This document shows positions 26,184 through 35,558 of a DNA stretch of 64,000 bases, piece by piece. Made by a program: the position numbers and the translations under genes. Source of the stretch: Arthrobacter humicola (GTDB taxonomy: Bacteria; Actinomycetota; Actinomycetes; Actinomycetales; Micrococcaceae); the NCBI RefSeq assembly GCF_022803015.1, contig NZ_JAFKON010000001.1, positions 372,001-436,000 of the forward strand, given 5' to 3'. How positions within the stretch are numbered: the first letter of the stretch is position 1; each line of letters opens with the position of its first letter. Under the pieces are notes generated by a model. That model saw only the letters and a program-made list of their open reading frames with translations. It ran no database searches and was not told where the DNA came from.

Positions 26184-26762
26184 GTGACGCTGCGCGTGTT
26201 GGGGGTTGACCCGGGCCTCACCCGTTGCGGGATAGGCGTTGTCGACGTCGAGCGGAACCGGCGGGCCACTTTGGTGGCCTTCGGCGTTGTGGGCACCTCT
26301 CCCGAGGAGAGCCTGGACCAGCGGCTGCTGGTCATCGCCACGTCCATCGACGAGTGGCTGGACCGCTACGAACCCCAGGTGCTCGCCGTGGAGCGGGTCT
26401 TTTCCCAGCTCAACGTCAGCACGGTCATGGGGGTGGCGCAGGCCTCCGGGGTGGTCATTGCGGCCGCCGCGCGCCGTGGCATCCCGGTGGCGCTGCACAC
26501 CCCGTCCGAGGTCAAGGCAGCCGTGACGGGAAGCGGGACCTCGAACAAGGATGCGGTCACCAAGCTGGTGACCAAGATCCTCCGGCTGAACGCGCCTCCG
26601 CGCCCGGCCGACGCCGCCGACGCCCTTGCGTTGGCCATCACCCACGCTTGGCGGGCCGGCAGCGGGGCCGCCGTAGCCACGACTGGGCCGGGCAGCCAGT
26701 CCCTCACTCCGGCGCAGCGGGCGTGGGCGGACGCGGAGGCAAAAGCGCGCCGTGCGCGCTGA
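26184..26762 (+). CDS. ruvC: Holliday junction endonuclease RuvC
   Basis: A 192-residue resolvase that cuts Holliday junctions as a dimer with RuvAB. Catalytic acidic residues are in [11 protein letters not shown] near residue 8, [16 protein letters not shown] near 70, and the [11 protein letters not shown] motif near 143-149. The C-terminal 30 residues are a low-complexity tail. I chose GTG at 26184 ([11 protein letters not shown]) because homologues begin one or two residues before the first strand; the GTG at 26151 would add 11 unconserved residues. It lies 48 bases after yebC. Confidence 0.95.
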   Translation: MTLRVLGVDPGLTRCGIGVVDVERNRRATLVAFGVVGTSPEESLDQRLLVIATSIDEWLDRYEPQVLAVERVFSQLNVSTVMGVAQASGVVIAAAARRGIPVALHTPSEVKAAVTGSGTSNKDAVTKLVTKILRLNAPPRPADAADALALAITHAWRAGSGAAVATTGPGSQSLTPAQRAWADAEAKARRAR

Positions 26763-26799
26763 ATGTCCGGCTGTGACGCAGCGGGGCTTGGTAGGGTAT

Positions 26800-26815
26800 T
26801 CGTAGATATGTTCGG
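26800..26815. promoter_or_regulatory. Degenerate LexA-type box upstream of ruvA
   Basis: TCGTAGATATGTTCGG differs at only two of 16 positions from the dnaE2 box in this window and keeps the GTTCG half. It lies 73 bases before the ruvA start, in the 125-base gap after ruvC. It is a candidate SOS operator for ruvAB, weaker than the dnaE2 site. Confidence 0.55.
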
Positions 26816-26887
26816 ATAGTCGGCGTGCCCGGCTGTACGTTCTTTCATCACCCAGTTGTAGACGCCAGTTAGACCAGGAGCCCGGCC

Positions 26888-27532
26888 TTGATCAGTTTTC
26901 TTCGCGGAACCGTTGCGCATGTTGGCCTGTCCTCCGCCGTGATCGACCTCAACGGCGCCGGCATGAGCGTCAACGCCACACCCCAGACCCTCAGCGGCCT
27001 TCGGGTGGGTGAGGAGGGAAAGCTGTTCACGTCCCTGATCGTGCGGGAAGACTCGCTGACCCTGTTCGGCTTCGCCAGCGATGACGAACGCGAGGTGTTT
27101 GATGTGCTCCTCAGCGTCAGCGGCGTCGGTCCCCGCCTCGCCCTGGCGGTGCTGGCCGTCCACGAGCCCGAAGCCATCCGGGTGGCCGCCCACTCCGGCG
27201 ACGGCAAGGCCTTCACGAAGGTCCCCGGCATCGGACCGAAGGTGGCTGGCCGGATCGTGCTCGAACTCGCCGGCAAGCTTGTGCCGCACGGCACCGCCGG
27301 CGCGCCTGTCGCGGCCGTGTCCGCGGAATCCGTCTGGAAGCCGCAGGTGGTGGCCGCGATGACCAGCCTGGGCTGGTCCGAAAAGGATGCCACGGCCAGC
27401 ATCGACAAGTCCCTGGCCGATTCCCCGGACCTCGCGGCGAACGGCAATGTAGCGGAGATTCTCCGCGCGACGCTGCGCTGGCTGGGCCAGGACGGCGCCC
27501 GCGCCGGGAACCGGGTAGGCGCGCGTGGCTGA
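26888..27532 (+). CDS. ruvA: Holliday junction DNA helicase subunit RuvA
   Basis: A 214-residue junction-binding subunit that targets RuvB to four-way junctions. The N-terminal OB fold ([12 protein letters not shown]) is followed by two helix-hairpin-helix elements ([15 protein letters not shown] near residue 78 and [16 protein letters not shown] near 113) and a flexible linker. A C-terminal RuvB-contacting three-helix domain closes the protein. The start is TTG at 26888, supported by AGGAG seven bases upstream. It overlaps ruvB by eight bases. A LexA-like box upstream suggests damage inducibility. Confidence 0.96.
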   Translation: MISFLRGTVAHVGLSSAVIDLNGAGMSVNATPQTLSGLRVGEEGKLFTSLIVREDSLTLFGFASDDEREVFDVLLSVSGVGPRLALAVLAVHEPEAIRVAAHSGDGKAFTKVPGIGPKVAGRIVLELAGKLVPHGTAGAPVAAVSAESVWKPQVVAAMTSLGWSEKDATASIDKSLADSPDLAANGNVAEILRATLRWLGQDGARAGNRVGARG

Positions 27533-28649
27533 GCCGTCGATCGTCGCCGGGGGAGAGGAACCGGAGGAGCGGGTCATCGAAGCCGCCCTGCGGCCCAAGA
27601 ACCTGCACGACTTCGTGGGCCAGCACCGGGTCCGCAAGCAGCTCTCCCTCGTGTTGGAGGCCTCGCGCATGCGTGGGCGCAGCGCGGACCACGTGCTGCT
27701 CTCGGGCCCTCCCGGCCTGGGCAAGACCACGCTGTCCATGATCATCGCCGCCGAAATGAACGTCCCGCTGCGGATCAGCAGCGGCCCGGCCATCCAGCAC
27801 GCGGGCGACCTTGCGGCCATCCTGTCCTCGCTCTCGGAGGGCGAGGTCCTGTTCCTGGATGAAATCCACCGCATGTCCCGGCCGGCCGAGGAAATGCTGT
27901 ACATGGCGATGGAAGATTTCCGCGTCGATATCGTCGTCGGCAAGGGCGCCGGCGCCACGGCCATTCCGCTGGAGCTGCCGCCCTTCACCCTGGTCGGCGC
28001 CACCACGCGGGCCGGCCTCCTTCCCGGCCCGCTGCGGGACCGGTTCGGTTTCACCGGCCACCTCGAGTTTTACTCCGTTGAGGAGCTGGAACTGGTCCTG
28101 CGCCGCTCCGCCGGCCTGCTGGACCTGAAGGTCAACTCCGCCGGGTTCAGCGAGATTGCCGGCCGGTCCCGGGGCACGCCACGCATCGCCAACCGGCTCC
28201 TGCGCCGCGTCCGGGACTGGGCGCTCGTGCATGGCATCGAGCAAATCGACTCGCGGGCGGCCTCCGCGGCCCTGGACATGTACGAGGTGGACAAGCGGGG
28301 CCTGGACCGGCTGGACCGTTCCGTTCTCGAGGCCCTCATCACCAAGTTCGGCGGCGGGCCGGTAGGCCTGTCCACGCTCGCGATCGCCGTCGGCGAGGAA
28401 ACGGAGACCGTGGAAACGGTCGCCGAGCCCTATCTGGTGCGTGAAGGACTCCTGGGCCGGACGCCGCGCGGCCGGATAGCCCTGGCGCCGGCATGGACAC
28501 ACCTGGGCTTCGCCATTCCGGCCGGTGCCTTCGGCCAGGACCCGCTGGAACTGTTCCAGGCCGACGAGCTGGGCGAGAGCCCGATCGGCGGGTCCGGCGG
28601 GGATCCCGGCGAAGAAACCGATCCTCAGTGGATACGAAACAGCCGCTAG
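27525..28649 (+). CDS. ruvB: Holliday junction branch migration ATPase RuvB
   Basis: A 374-residue AAA+ motor driving branch migration. Walker [10 protein letters not shown] is near residue 66, Walker B LFLDEIHR near 112, sensor 1 GATTRAG near 163, and the arginine finger in PLRDRFG near 171. The C-terminal winged-helix DNA-binding domain includes TPRGR near 318. The start is GTG at 27525, translationally coupled to ruvA. The C-terminus extends about 25 residues beyond the compact family core as a Gly/Asp-rich tail. Confidence 0.97.
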   Translation: MAEPSIVAGGEEPEERVIEAALRPKNLHDFVGQHRVRKQLSLVLEASRMRGRSADHVLLSGPPGLGKTTLSMIIAAEMNVPLRISSGPAIQHAGDLAAILSSLSEGEVLFLDEIHRMSRPAEEMLYMAMEDFRVDIVVGKGAGATAIPLELPPFTLVGATTRAGLLPGPLRDRFGFTGHLEFYSVEELELVLRRSAGLLDLKVNSAGFSEIAGRSRGTPRIANRLLRRVRDWALVHGIEQIDSRAASAALDMYEVDKRGLDRLDRSVLEALITKFGGGPVGLSTLAIAVGEETETVETVAEPYLVREGLLGRTPRGRIALAPAWTHLGFAIPAGAFGQDPLELFQADELGESPIGGSGGDPGEETDPQWIRNSR

Positions 28650-28827
28650 CACCGTTCTTTCAGCTTTTCCCTTTAGACTGGTATGACGCTCGGCACGTCC
28701 GGGTTTTGTTTCCGTGGGCGGAGAGCAGGTAGCCGCCGGCGGTCTGGGGGACGGTCTCGCTGCCAGTTTGCTGCGCAGACCCCTGCCCGCGCCGTCAGGA
28801 ACAAACGGACGTTGCTGAAAAACAGCT

Positions 28828-29286
28828 ATGCAAGTAAAGAACGGAACTTTCCCCTTGGATCTAATGACAATTCTCCTGTTCGTGATGCTTGGCGTGTTCG
28901 TCTTCATGATGTTCCGCCGCAACAAGAAAACGCAGCAGCAGCAGGCGCAGCTCCAGTCGAAGTTCGGCCCCGGCGTCGAGGTCATGACGAGCTTCGGGTT
29001 GTTTGGCCGGATCATCGACATCGATGAGGCCGAGAACAAGGTCACGCTGGAGCTCTCCCCGGGGAACACCGCCACCGTGCACCGCCAGGCCGTCACCAAA
29101 ATTGTGGAGCCGGTTGTCGCCGCCGAGGAGCCCACGGTCGTTCCCGACGACGCGTCCTCGCTGACCACCGAGAAGCTGGGTGCTGAGGGGACCGACGCCA
29201 GCGCCCCCGTCCACGATGCGCCGCGCACCGAAACGCCCGAGGAAACCCTGCGCCGCCTCAACGATGAAGGCAAAAAAGACAGCTAG
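28828..29286 (+). CDS. yajC: Preprotein translocase subunit YajC
   Basis: A 152-residue small membrane protein accompanying SecDF at the translocon. One N-terminal transmembrane helix (ILLFVMLGVFVFMMF) is followed by the conserved FRRNKK basic turn and the family core GVEVMTSFGLFGRIIDID. The acidic C-terminal tail (from about residue 95) is longer than in E. coli. The start is ATG at 28828; a TTG at 28855 nearer the helix is an alternative. It begins a secretion operon with secD and secF downstream. Confidence 0.94.
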   Translation: MQVKNGTFPLDLMTILLFVMLGVFVFMMFRRNKKTQQQQAQLQSKFGPGVEVMTSFGLFGRIIDIDEAENKVTLELSPGNTATVHRQAVTKIVEPVVAAEEPTVVPDDASSLTTEKLGAEGTDASAPVHDAPRTETPEETLRRLNDEGKKDS

Positions 29287-29390
29287 TCTGCCTACCTGAG
29301 CTATCCCGCGAAGCAACGGTTGCGGGTATCCGTCGGCGGGGCCCAGAGCCCGCGCCGGCGGATCCGCCGTAAATAATAGAAAGATCGACA

Positions 29391-31166
29391 ATGGCACGAA
29401 CTGGCCCCAAAAACTCAGCCATCAGGATGCTGGTCTGGCTTGGCGTAATCATCGCCGCCATGACGGCTGTACTGGCGGGCGGCACGATGGCCGGCCAGGC
29501 GGGCTGGGCTCCAAAGCTCGCACTGGACCTTGAAGGTGGCACCCAGATGATCCTGGCGCCCAAGGTTGAGGGCGGTTCGGGTATCACCGAAGACCAGCTC
29601 AACCAGGCCGTGGCGATCATTCGCCAGCGCGTGGACGGCTCGGGCGTCGCGGAAGCGGAAATTAGCACGCAGTCCGGCCGCAACGTCGTCGTCAGCCTCC
29701 CAGGAACCCCTGCCAAGGAAACCCGTGCGCTGATCCAGGCTTCCGCCGACATGAACTTCCGCCCGGTCATCCAGACCGGCCCCGGCGCAGCAGTCCCCGC
29801 CGCCTCCAGGACCCCGGATGCCCAGCTGCCGAAGCCGACAGCCGCGCCCGCCAACAGCAGCGACGAGAACTGGATTACCCCCGAGGTCTACAAGCAGTTT
29901 GAGGCCCTCGACTGCGACAACCCCTCCCAGGACAAGCAGCAGCGCTCCGACCCGACCAAGCCGCTGGTGACCTGCGAGCCGGCCTCGGCCAACTCGCCGG
30001 CCATCAAGTACATCCTCGGTCCGGTGGAGGTGAAGGGCTCGAACATCAAGTCCTCCTCCTTCCAGCTGCAGCGCGGCGCACAGGGTGCCGTGACCAATGA
30101 ATGGGCCGTCAACATCCAGTTCGATGACGCGGGCACCACCAAGTTCAAGGAAATCACCGAGCGCCTGTACCAGTTCTACGCCGCCGGCGGCGGCCAGACC
30201 GGCTCGGATCCGAAATCCCAGTTCGCGATCGTCCTGGACGACCAGGTCATCTCCGCCCCGCGCTCCCTCGCCGTCATCACCGACGGCCGGCCGCAGATCA
30301 CCGGTGGATTCACCGAGGAGTCGGCCAAGGCCCTCTCCGACCAGCTCCGTTTCGGTGCCCTGCCGATCAGCTTCGAAATCCAGAGCGAACAGCAGATCTC
30401 GGCAACCCTCGGCGGTGAGCAGCTTCGCATGGGTATGCTCGCCGGCGTGATCGGCCTCCTGTTGGTGTTTGTCTACTCGCTGTTCCAGTACCGGGCCCTT
30501 GGCCTCGTGACCGTGGCCTCCCTCGTGATCGCCGGGGTGCTGACGTTCCTGGCCATCGCCATCCTCGGCTGGACCGAAAACTACCGGCTTTCGCTCGCCG
30601 GCGTCGCGGGCCTGATCGTGGCCATCGGCCAGACAGCCGACTCGTTCATCGTCTACTTCGAACGCATCCGCGATGAGCTCCGCGAAGGCCGCGGCCTGGT
30701 CTCGGCCGTCGAAAACGGCTGGAAGCGGGCCAAGCGCACCATTCTCGCGTCCAAGGCCGTGAACCTTCTCGCGGCCGTCGTGCTGTTCTTCGTGGCAGTG
30801 GGCAACGTCCGCGGCTTCGCGTTCACCCTCGGCCTCACCGCGATCGCCGACCTCATTGTCGTCTTCATGTTCACCCACCCCACCCTGCAGCTGCTGGCCC
30901 GCACCAAGTTCTTCGGCGAAGGCCACCGGTTCTCGGGCCTGGACCCGAAGCGCCTCGGCGCCGTCCCGCTGTACCGCGGTGCCGGCCGGGTCCGTACCCC
31001 GGAGGACAAGCCCGTGGCAGTGGTGCGCGCGAAGAACACCGGCGCCGCCGCCGAGGCAGAACGCCGGATGACCATTGCAGAACGCCGCCTCGCCGAAAAG
31101 CAGGATCAGGCACAACAGGCACAGCTCGCCGGTACCTCCAAGAGCGCGTCCAAGGAGGGCAAGTAA
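29391..31166 (+). CDS. secD: Protein translocase subunit SecD
   Basis: A 591-residue membrane subunit that uses the proton gradient to pull secreted proteins across the membrane. The first helix (about residues 12-34) precedes the large extracytoplasmic P1 domain, which starts with LALDLEGGTQM, the D1 motif. Five further helices from about residue 345 include D4/D5 motifs such as GQTADSFIVYFERIRDE near 415. The P1 domain carries a Ser/Pro-rich insert near 125-165 and the cytoplasmic tail is basic and Glu-rich. It abuts secF directly. Confidence 0.97.
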   Translation: MARTGPKNSAIRMLVWLGVIIAAMTAVLAGGTMAGQAGWAPKLALDLEGGTQMILAPKVEGGSGITEDQLNQAVAIIRQRVDGSGVAEAEISTQSGRNVVVSLPGTPAKETRALIQASADMNFRPVIQTGPGAAVPAASRTPDAQLPKPTAAPANSSDENWITPEVYKQFEALDCDNPSQDKQQRSDPTKPLVTCEPASANSPAIKYILGPVEVKGSNIKSSSFQLQRGAQGAVTNEWAVNIQFDDAGTTKFKEITERLYQFYAAGGGQTGSDPKSQFAIVLDDQVISAPRSLAVITDGRPQITGGFTEESAKALSDQLRFGALPISFEIQSEQQISATLGGEQLRMGMLAGVIGLLLVFVYSLFQYRALGLVTVASLVIAGVLTFLAIAILGWTENYRLSLAGVAGLIVAIGQTADSFIVYFERIRDELREGRGLVSAVENGWKRAKRTILASKAVNLLAAVVLFFVAVGNVRGFAFTLGLTAIADLIVVFMFTHPTLQLLARTKFFGEGHRFSGLDPKRLGAVPLYRGAGRVRTPEDKPVAVVRAKNTGAAAEAERRMTIAERRLAEKQDQAQQAQLAGTSKSASKEGK

Positions 31167-32186
31167 ATGGTCAACTTCTCAACATTCGGCAATGAGCTGT
31201 ACACGGGCAAGCGCTCGTACGACTTCGTCGGCTACAGGAAGCTGTGGTTCCTGATCGCCGGGATCGCCGTCGCCCTCTCCATCCTGATCCCGGTCGCCAA
31301 GGGTGGGTTCAACCTCGGCATCGAGTTCCGCGGCGGCTCCGAGTTCACGGTCTCCAACGTCAAGACCACCGAGGCCTCCCTCGGCGAGAAGGCCGTCAAG
31401 GACGTCGTGGCGGGGTCCGTGCCGCGCGTGGCTAACGTCGCCGGCACCACCATGCGCATCCAGACGGACAAGCTCTCCGACGACGAGACGCTGCAGATCA
31501 AGGAAGGCCTCACCAAGGCCTACGGCGTGACGGATAACGAAGTTACCTCGACCTTCGTCGGCCCCACCTGGGGTGCGGACGTCACGAAGCAGGCGCTGAT
31601 GGGCCTGGCAATCTTTGTGGGCCTGGCCGCCGTCCTGATGGCGCTCTACTTCCGGACCTGGAAGATGTCGCTCTCGGCACTTGTCGGCATGGCCGTCACG
31701 ATGTTCGTGACCGCCGGTGTTTACGGCCTCAGCGACTTCGAAGTGACGCCGTCGGCCATCATCGGCTTCCTCACGGTGCTCAGCTACTCGCTGTACGACA
31801 CCGTGGTGGTGTTCGACAAGATCCGGGAGAACACCTCCGACATGCAGGCCTCCACCCGGCGGACCTTCGCAGAAGAGGTCAACCTCGCCATCAACCAGAC
31901 CCTGGTCCGGTCCATTAACACCATGGTGGTGGCCATCCTGCCGGTCGGCGCGATCCTCTTCATCGGTGCCGGGCTGCTCGGTGCCGGAACCCTGCGGGAC
32001 CTGTCCCTGGCGCTGTTCGTGGGCATCCTGGTGGGTACTGCCGCCACGATCTTCATCGCGGCTCCGCTGTACGCCGCGCTGCGGCAGGGCGAACCCGACC
32101 TGGTCAAGCAGGCCAAACGGGTGGAACAGAGGCGTGTTGACGCGGCAGCCAAAGCCGAGTCCCCGGCTTCGCCCGCCACCGCCTGA
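31167..32186 (+). CDS. secF: Protein translocase subunit SecF
   Basis: A 339-residue partner of SecD. Helix 1 (about 28-48) is followed by the FNLGIEFRGGSEF motif, the P4 domain, and five helices. The conserved LSYSLYDTVVVFDKIREN segment near 210 contains the aspartate and arginine that take part in proton relay. The ATG immediately follows the secD stop without spacer. A strong hairpin at 32209-32244 follows the gene. Confidence 0.97.
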   Translation: MVNFSTFGNELYTGKRSYDFVGYRKLWFLIAGIAVALSILIPVAKGGFNLGIEFRGGSEFTVSNVKTTEASLGEKAVKDVVAGSVPRVANVAGTTMRIQTDKLSDDETLQIKEGLTKAYGVTDNEVTSTFVGPTWGADVTKQALMGLAIFVGLAAVLMALYFRTWKMSLSALVGMAVTMFVTAGVYGLSDFEVTPSAIIGFLTVLSYSLYDTVVVFDKIRENTSDMQASTRRTFAEEVNLAINQTLVRSINTMVVAILPVGAILFIGAGLLGAGTLRDLSLALFVGILVGTAATIFIAAPLYAALRQGEPDLVKQAKRVEQRRVDAAAKAESPASPATA

Positions 32187-32208
32187 ACCGTCCCACGCGG
32201 CCACAAAT

Positions 32209-32244
32209 GGGCCGGAGACCGTCGTTTTCGACGGCCTCCGGCCC
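32209..32244 (+). terminator. Hairpin after secF
   Basis: The 16-base arms pair with one mismatch around a TTTT loop, starting 23 bases after the secF stop. There is no T-run after the stem. It probably ends the yajC-secDF transcript before the (p)ppGpp synthetase gene. Confidence 0.7.
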
Positions 32245-32326
32245 GTCGCCGTATCCCCGCCGGTTATCGAAGTATCCTGCTGCGGGAATACACTTGAATA
32301 ATTAACCGGTCGCGAGAGGTGCTCCA

Positions 32327-34720
32327 TTGGAAGAACGTTCGACGCCGGTGCCGGAGGCACCTGCGGACAAGGGCCAAGGCCAGGGTTCACAGACTGGCCT
32401 GGTGGTTCCCGGACGCCCCGATGTTCCCGTGCCGGTGGACAACTCCGGTGCCCGGCCCACTTTTCCCGGCCGGCGCGAGCGCACGAGGTCCCGCCTTGCC
32501 CGGCTGACGGGCCGTGGTACTCCGGCCTACTCGCCGATTTTGGAGCCGTTGCTGCGCACTGTGCGCGCCAACAACCCCAAAGAGGATTTCGATCTCATCC
32601 AGCGCGCCTTCGTGGTCGCCGAGCGCTGCCACCGGGGCCAGAAGCGCAAGAGCGGCGACCCGTACATCACCCACCCCGTCGCAGTGGCCACCATCCTCGC
32701 CGAACTCGGCCTCAGCGGCACCACGCTGGCCGCGGCCCTGCTGCATGACACCGTCGAAGACACGTCCTACACCCTCGCCGACCTGAAGACCGAGTTCGGT
32801 CCGGAAGTGGCCATGCTGGTGGACGGCGTCACGAAGCTGGACAAGGTCAGCTTCGGCGAGGCGGCCCAGTCCGAGACCGTGCGCAAAATGGTCGTCGCCA
32901 TGGCCAAGGACATCCGCGTCCTGATGATCAAACTCGCCGACCGGCTCCACAATGCCCGCACGTGGCGTTTTGTCTCGGCTGAGTCCTCGGCCCGCAAGGC
33001 CCGGGAAACGCTGGAAATCTTCGCGCCGCTGGCCCACCGGCTTGGCATGAACACGATCAAGTGGGAGCTGGAGGACCTGTCCTTCGCTGCCCTCTATCCG
33101 AAGGTGTACGAGGAAATCGTGCGCATGGTGGGGGACCGGACCCCGGAACGCGAAAAGAACCTGGGGGTCATCCGCAACCAGATCACCGAGGACCTCAGGG
33201 CCGCGAAGATCAAGGCCACGATCACCGGGCGGCCAAAGCACTACTACTCGATTTATCAGAAGATGATCGTCCGCGACAAAGACTTCGACGACATCAACGA
33301 CCTCATGGGCGTGCGCGTTCTGGTCGATTCTGTCCGGGACTGTTACGCGGCCCTGGGCGCGATGCACTCGCGCTGGAACCCCCTGCCCGGGCGGTTCAAG
33401 GACTACATCGCGATGCCCAAGTTCAACATGTACCAGTCGCTGCACACCACGGTGATCGGTCCCGGCGGCAAGCCGGTCGAAATCCAGATCCGCACCCACG
33501 AGATGCACCGCCGGGCCGAGTACGGCGTCGCCGCGCACTGGAAGTACAAGGACCAGCCGAACCGGACGGCGGCCGGCCCCGGCAGCCCGCGCGACGGCGA
33601 CATGGGCTGGCTGCGTTCCCTCGTGGACTGGCAGCAGGAAACGTCGGACCCCGGCGAATTCCTCGACTCCCTCCGCTTTGAAATCAACGCCCGGGAAGTG
33701 TTCGTCTTCACCCCCAAGGGCGAGGTCATGGCCCTCCCCGCCGGGTCCACACCCGTCGACTTCGCGTACGCCGTGCACACCGAGGTGGGCCACCGGACTA
33801 TCGGCGCACGCGTCAACGGCAAGCTCGTTCCGCTCAACAGCGAACTGAACCACGGCGACTGGGTCGAGATCTTCACCTCGAAGGCCGAAGGAGCCGGCCC
33901 CAGCCAGGACTGGCAGCACTTCGTCAAGAGTGCCCGGGCCCGGAACAAGATCAGGCAATGGTTCAGCAAGGAACGCCGCGAGGAAGCGATTGACCGCGGC
34001 AAGGACCTGCTGACCAAAGCGATGCGGAAGCAAAACCTCCCGCTGCAGCGGCTCATGACCCACGACGCCCTCGCGGCGATCGCCGAGGACTTCAAATACG
34101 CTGACATCTCCGGGCTCTACGCTGGCGTGGGCGACGGCCACACCTCCGCCCAGTCCGTGATGGAACGCCTGGTGGAGAGCCTGGGCGGGAACGAGCACCC
34201 GGACGATGCCCTCACCGAGGTCTCCATCCCCACCCAGGTCAGCAAGGCCCGGTTCTCCGATTCCGGCGTCGTTGTCCGCGGCGTGGACGACGTCTGGGTC
34301 AAGCTCGCCCGGTGCTGCACGCCGGTCCCGCCGGATCCGATCCTGGGCTTCGTCACGCGTGGCTCCGGGGTCTCCGTGCACCGGACCGACTGCACCAACG
34401 TGAGCGGCCTGATGGACCAGCCGGACAGGATCGTGGAGGTGGACTGGGCCCCCACACAGTCCAGCGTGTTCCTGGTGGAAATCCAGGTCGAGGCGCTGGA
34501 CCGCAAATCGTTGCTCTCCGACGTCACCCGGGTGCTCTCGGAAAACCACGTCAACATCCTGGCGGCGAGCGTGCACACGTCCACTGACCGGGTGGCAATC
34601 TCCAAGTTTGCCTTCGAGATGGGCGACCCGAAGTACCTCAGCCACGTGCTCAGCGCGGTCCGCAGGATCGACGGCGTCTTCGACGTGTACCGCACCACCG
34701 GAAACCGCCGCCGTAGCTGA
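32327..34720 (+). CDS. rel: Bifunctional (p)ppGpp synthetase/hydrolase (RelA/SpoT homologue)
   Basis: A 797-residue long RSH enzyme that makes and degrades the stringent-response alarmone. A divergent, Pro-rich N-terminus of about 75 residues precedes the HD hydrolase domain ([19 protein letters not shown], then [10 protein letters not shown] near 145 and [11 protein letters not shown] near 208). The synthetase domain follows ([13 protein letters not shown] near 303, then [10 protein letters not shown] near 368). TGS (about 462-520), conserved-cysteine and ACT domains end the protein. Both active sites look intact. The start is TTG at 32327 with GAGAGG upstream. Confidence 0.96.
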   Translation: MEERSTPVPEAPADKGQGQGSQTGLVVPGRPDVPVPVDNSGARPTFPGRRERTRSRLARLTGRGTPAYSPILEPLLRTVRANNPKEDFDLIQRAFVVAERCHRGQKRKSGDPYITHPVAVATILAELGLSGTTLAAALLHDTVEDTSYTLADLKTEFGPEVAMLVDGVTKLDKVSFGEAAQSETVRKMVVAMAKDIRVLMIKLADRLHNARTWRFVSAESSARKARETLEIFAPLAHRLGMNTIKWELEDLSFAALYPKVYEEIVRMVGDRTPEREKNLGVIRNQITEDLRAAKIKATITGRPKHYYSIYQKMIVRDKDFDDINDLMGVRVLVDSVRDCYAALGAMHSRWNPLPGRFKDYIAMPKFNMYQSLHTTVIGPGGKPVEIQIRTHEMHRRAEYGVAAHWKYKDQPNRTAAGPGSPRDGDMGWLRSLVDWQQETSDPGEFLDSLRFEINAREVFVFTPKGEVMALPAGSTPVDFAYAVHTEVGHRTIGARVNGKLVPLNSELNHGDWVEIFTSKAEGAGPSQDWQHFVKSARARNKIRQWFSKERREEAIDRGKDLLTKAMRKQNLPLQRLMTHDALAAIAEDFKYADISGLYAGVGDGHTSAQSVMERLVESLGGNEHPDDALTEVSIPTQVSKARFSDSGVVVRGVDDVWVKLARCCTPVPPDPILGFVTRGSGVSVHRTDCTNVSGLMDQPDRIVEVDWAPTQSSVFLVEIQVEALDRKSLLSDVTRVLSENHVNILAASVHTSTDRVAISKFAFEMGDPKYLSHVLSAVRRIDGVFDVYRTTGNRRRS

Positions 34721-34761
34721 CCCGGCAGTTCAGGCCGCGGTCCACCGCTTACTGCCCGGGA

Positions 34762-35442
34762 TCAATCTGGCGCCGCCGGCTCTGCCGTGAGGGCGGCGAG
34801 CTTCGCCAGGGCCGCCCGCTTATGCGGAACGCGCGGACTCGCCTCCACGGCGAGCCTGAGCAGCCGCAGGCGGACGCCCAGCCCGGGACGAGCCAACAGC
34901 GCCCTGAGGGCCGGCACGGCCCGCTCCACGTCCACGTGCATCGCGACGTCCACGGCCGTGCGCAGCGGGCTGGACACCATCAGGCCTCCCATGCTCACGA
35001 CGTCGAACGGCCCCAGGCGAACTTCGTGGAAGGTGCAGCCGCGCACGGACCGCAGACTGGAGATCCGCCGGTTGGCGTCAACCAGCAGCGCCAGGCGGTC
35101 CGGCTCCGTGGCACACCCATAGATCCATGCCGCGGTCATCCGGCCCGCCACGACCCGCTGCCGGATCGCCGGGGCCAACACCAGGGACGCGGCCCGCGCG
35201 CGAAGCTGCGGACTGGCGTGGGACCCGGGCGGCAGGTAGCCGCGCTGATACAGCTGCGTCAGCACGCCGTCGGCGGCCATGGCCTGCAGCTCCGGCCAGG
35301 AGAACAGCGCGCCGGGGGAGTAGAGCTCGCAGTGTTCCGGCCCCGCACCTGGACTTGGAGTCCCCGGCACCGGAGGTCCCGGCACCAGGGCGTGCCGGCC
35401 CGGAACCGGCGGAGCGGTGGGAGCGCGGGGCATGATTACCAT
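34762..35442 (-). CDS. Hypothetical protein, AbiEi-antitoxin-like
   Basis: A 226-residue protein resembling the many actinobacterial proteins labelled AbiEi-family. It has an N-terminal winged-helix-like stretch (LFSWPELQAMAADGVLTQLYQRGYL) about residues 46-70. A nucleic-acid-processing-like core follows (AAWIYGCATEPDRLALLVDAN and SSPLRTAVDVAMHVD). No partner toxin gene is adjacent, so an antitoxin role is doubtful; these solitary copies may be regulators. Start codons at 35442 and 35433 (MPRAPTAPP) are both possible. It converges on the rel gene with 41 bases between stops. Confidence 0.7.
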   Translation of the reverse strand: MVIMPRAPTAPPVPGRHALVPGPPVPGTPSPGAGPEHCELYSPGALFSWPELQAMAADGVLTQLYQRGYLPPGSHASPQLRARAASLVLAPAIRQRVVAGRMTAAWIYGCATEPDRLALLVDANRRISSLRSVRGCTFHEVRLGPFDVVSMGGLMVSSPLRTAVDVAMHVDVERAVPALRALLARPGLGVRLRLLRLAVEASPRVPHKRAALAKLAALTAEPAAPD

Positions 35443-35476
35443 TCCGCCATCGTTCCCGGTTCCCCGGACATAGAAC

Positions 35477-35518
35477 AGGCCCCGTGCCGGTCATGTGGAT
35501 AACCGAAACGGGGCCTGG
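35477..35518 (-). terminator. Hairpin downstream of the DUF349 gene
   Basis: The 10-base arms CAGGCCCCGT and ACGGGGCCTG are perfectly complementary around a 22-base loop. It lies 41 bases past the DUF349 gene stop on the minus strand and before the next gene start. Confidence 0.6.
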
Positions 35519-35558
35519 ACTGACCTGCTGGTGTACTTCGTACGGAGGTGCCGCGTGC

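Noticed and set aside
34762..35442. Type IV toxin-antitoxin system
   Set aside because: The protein is only AbiEi-like and no AbiEii toxin gene is adjacent, so a toxin-antitoxin pair is not supported.
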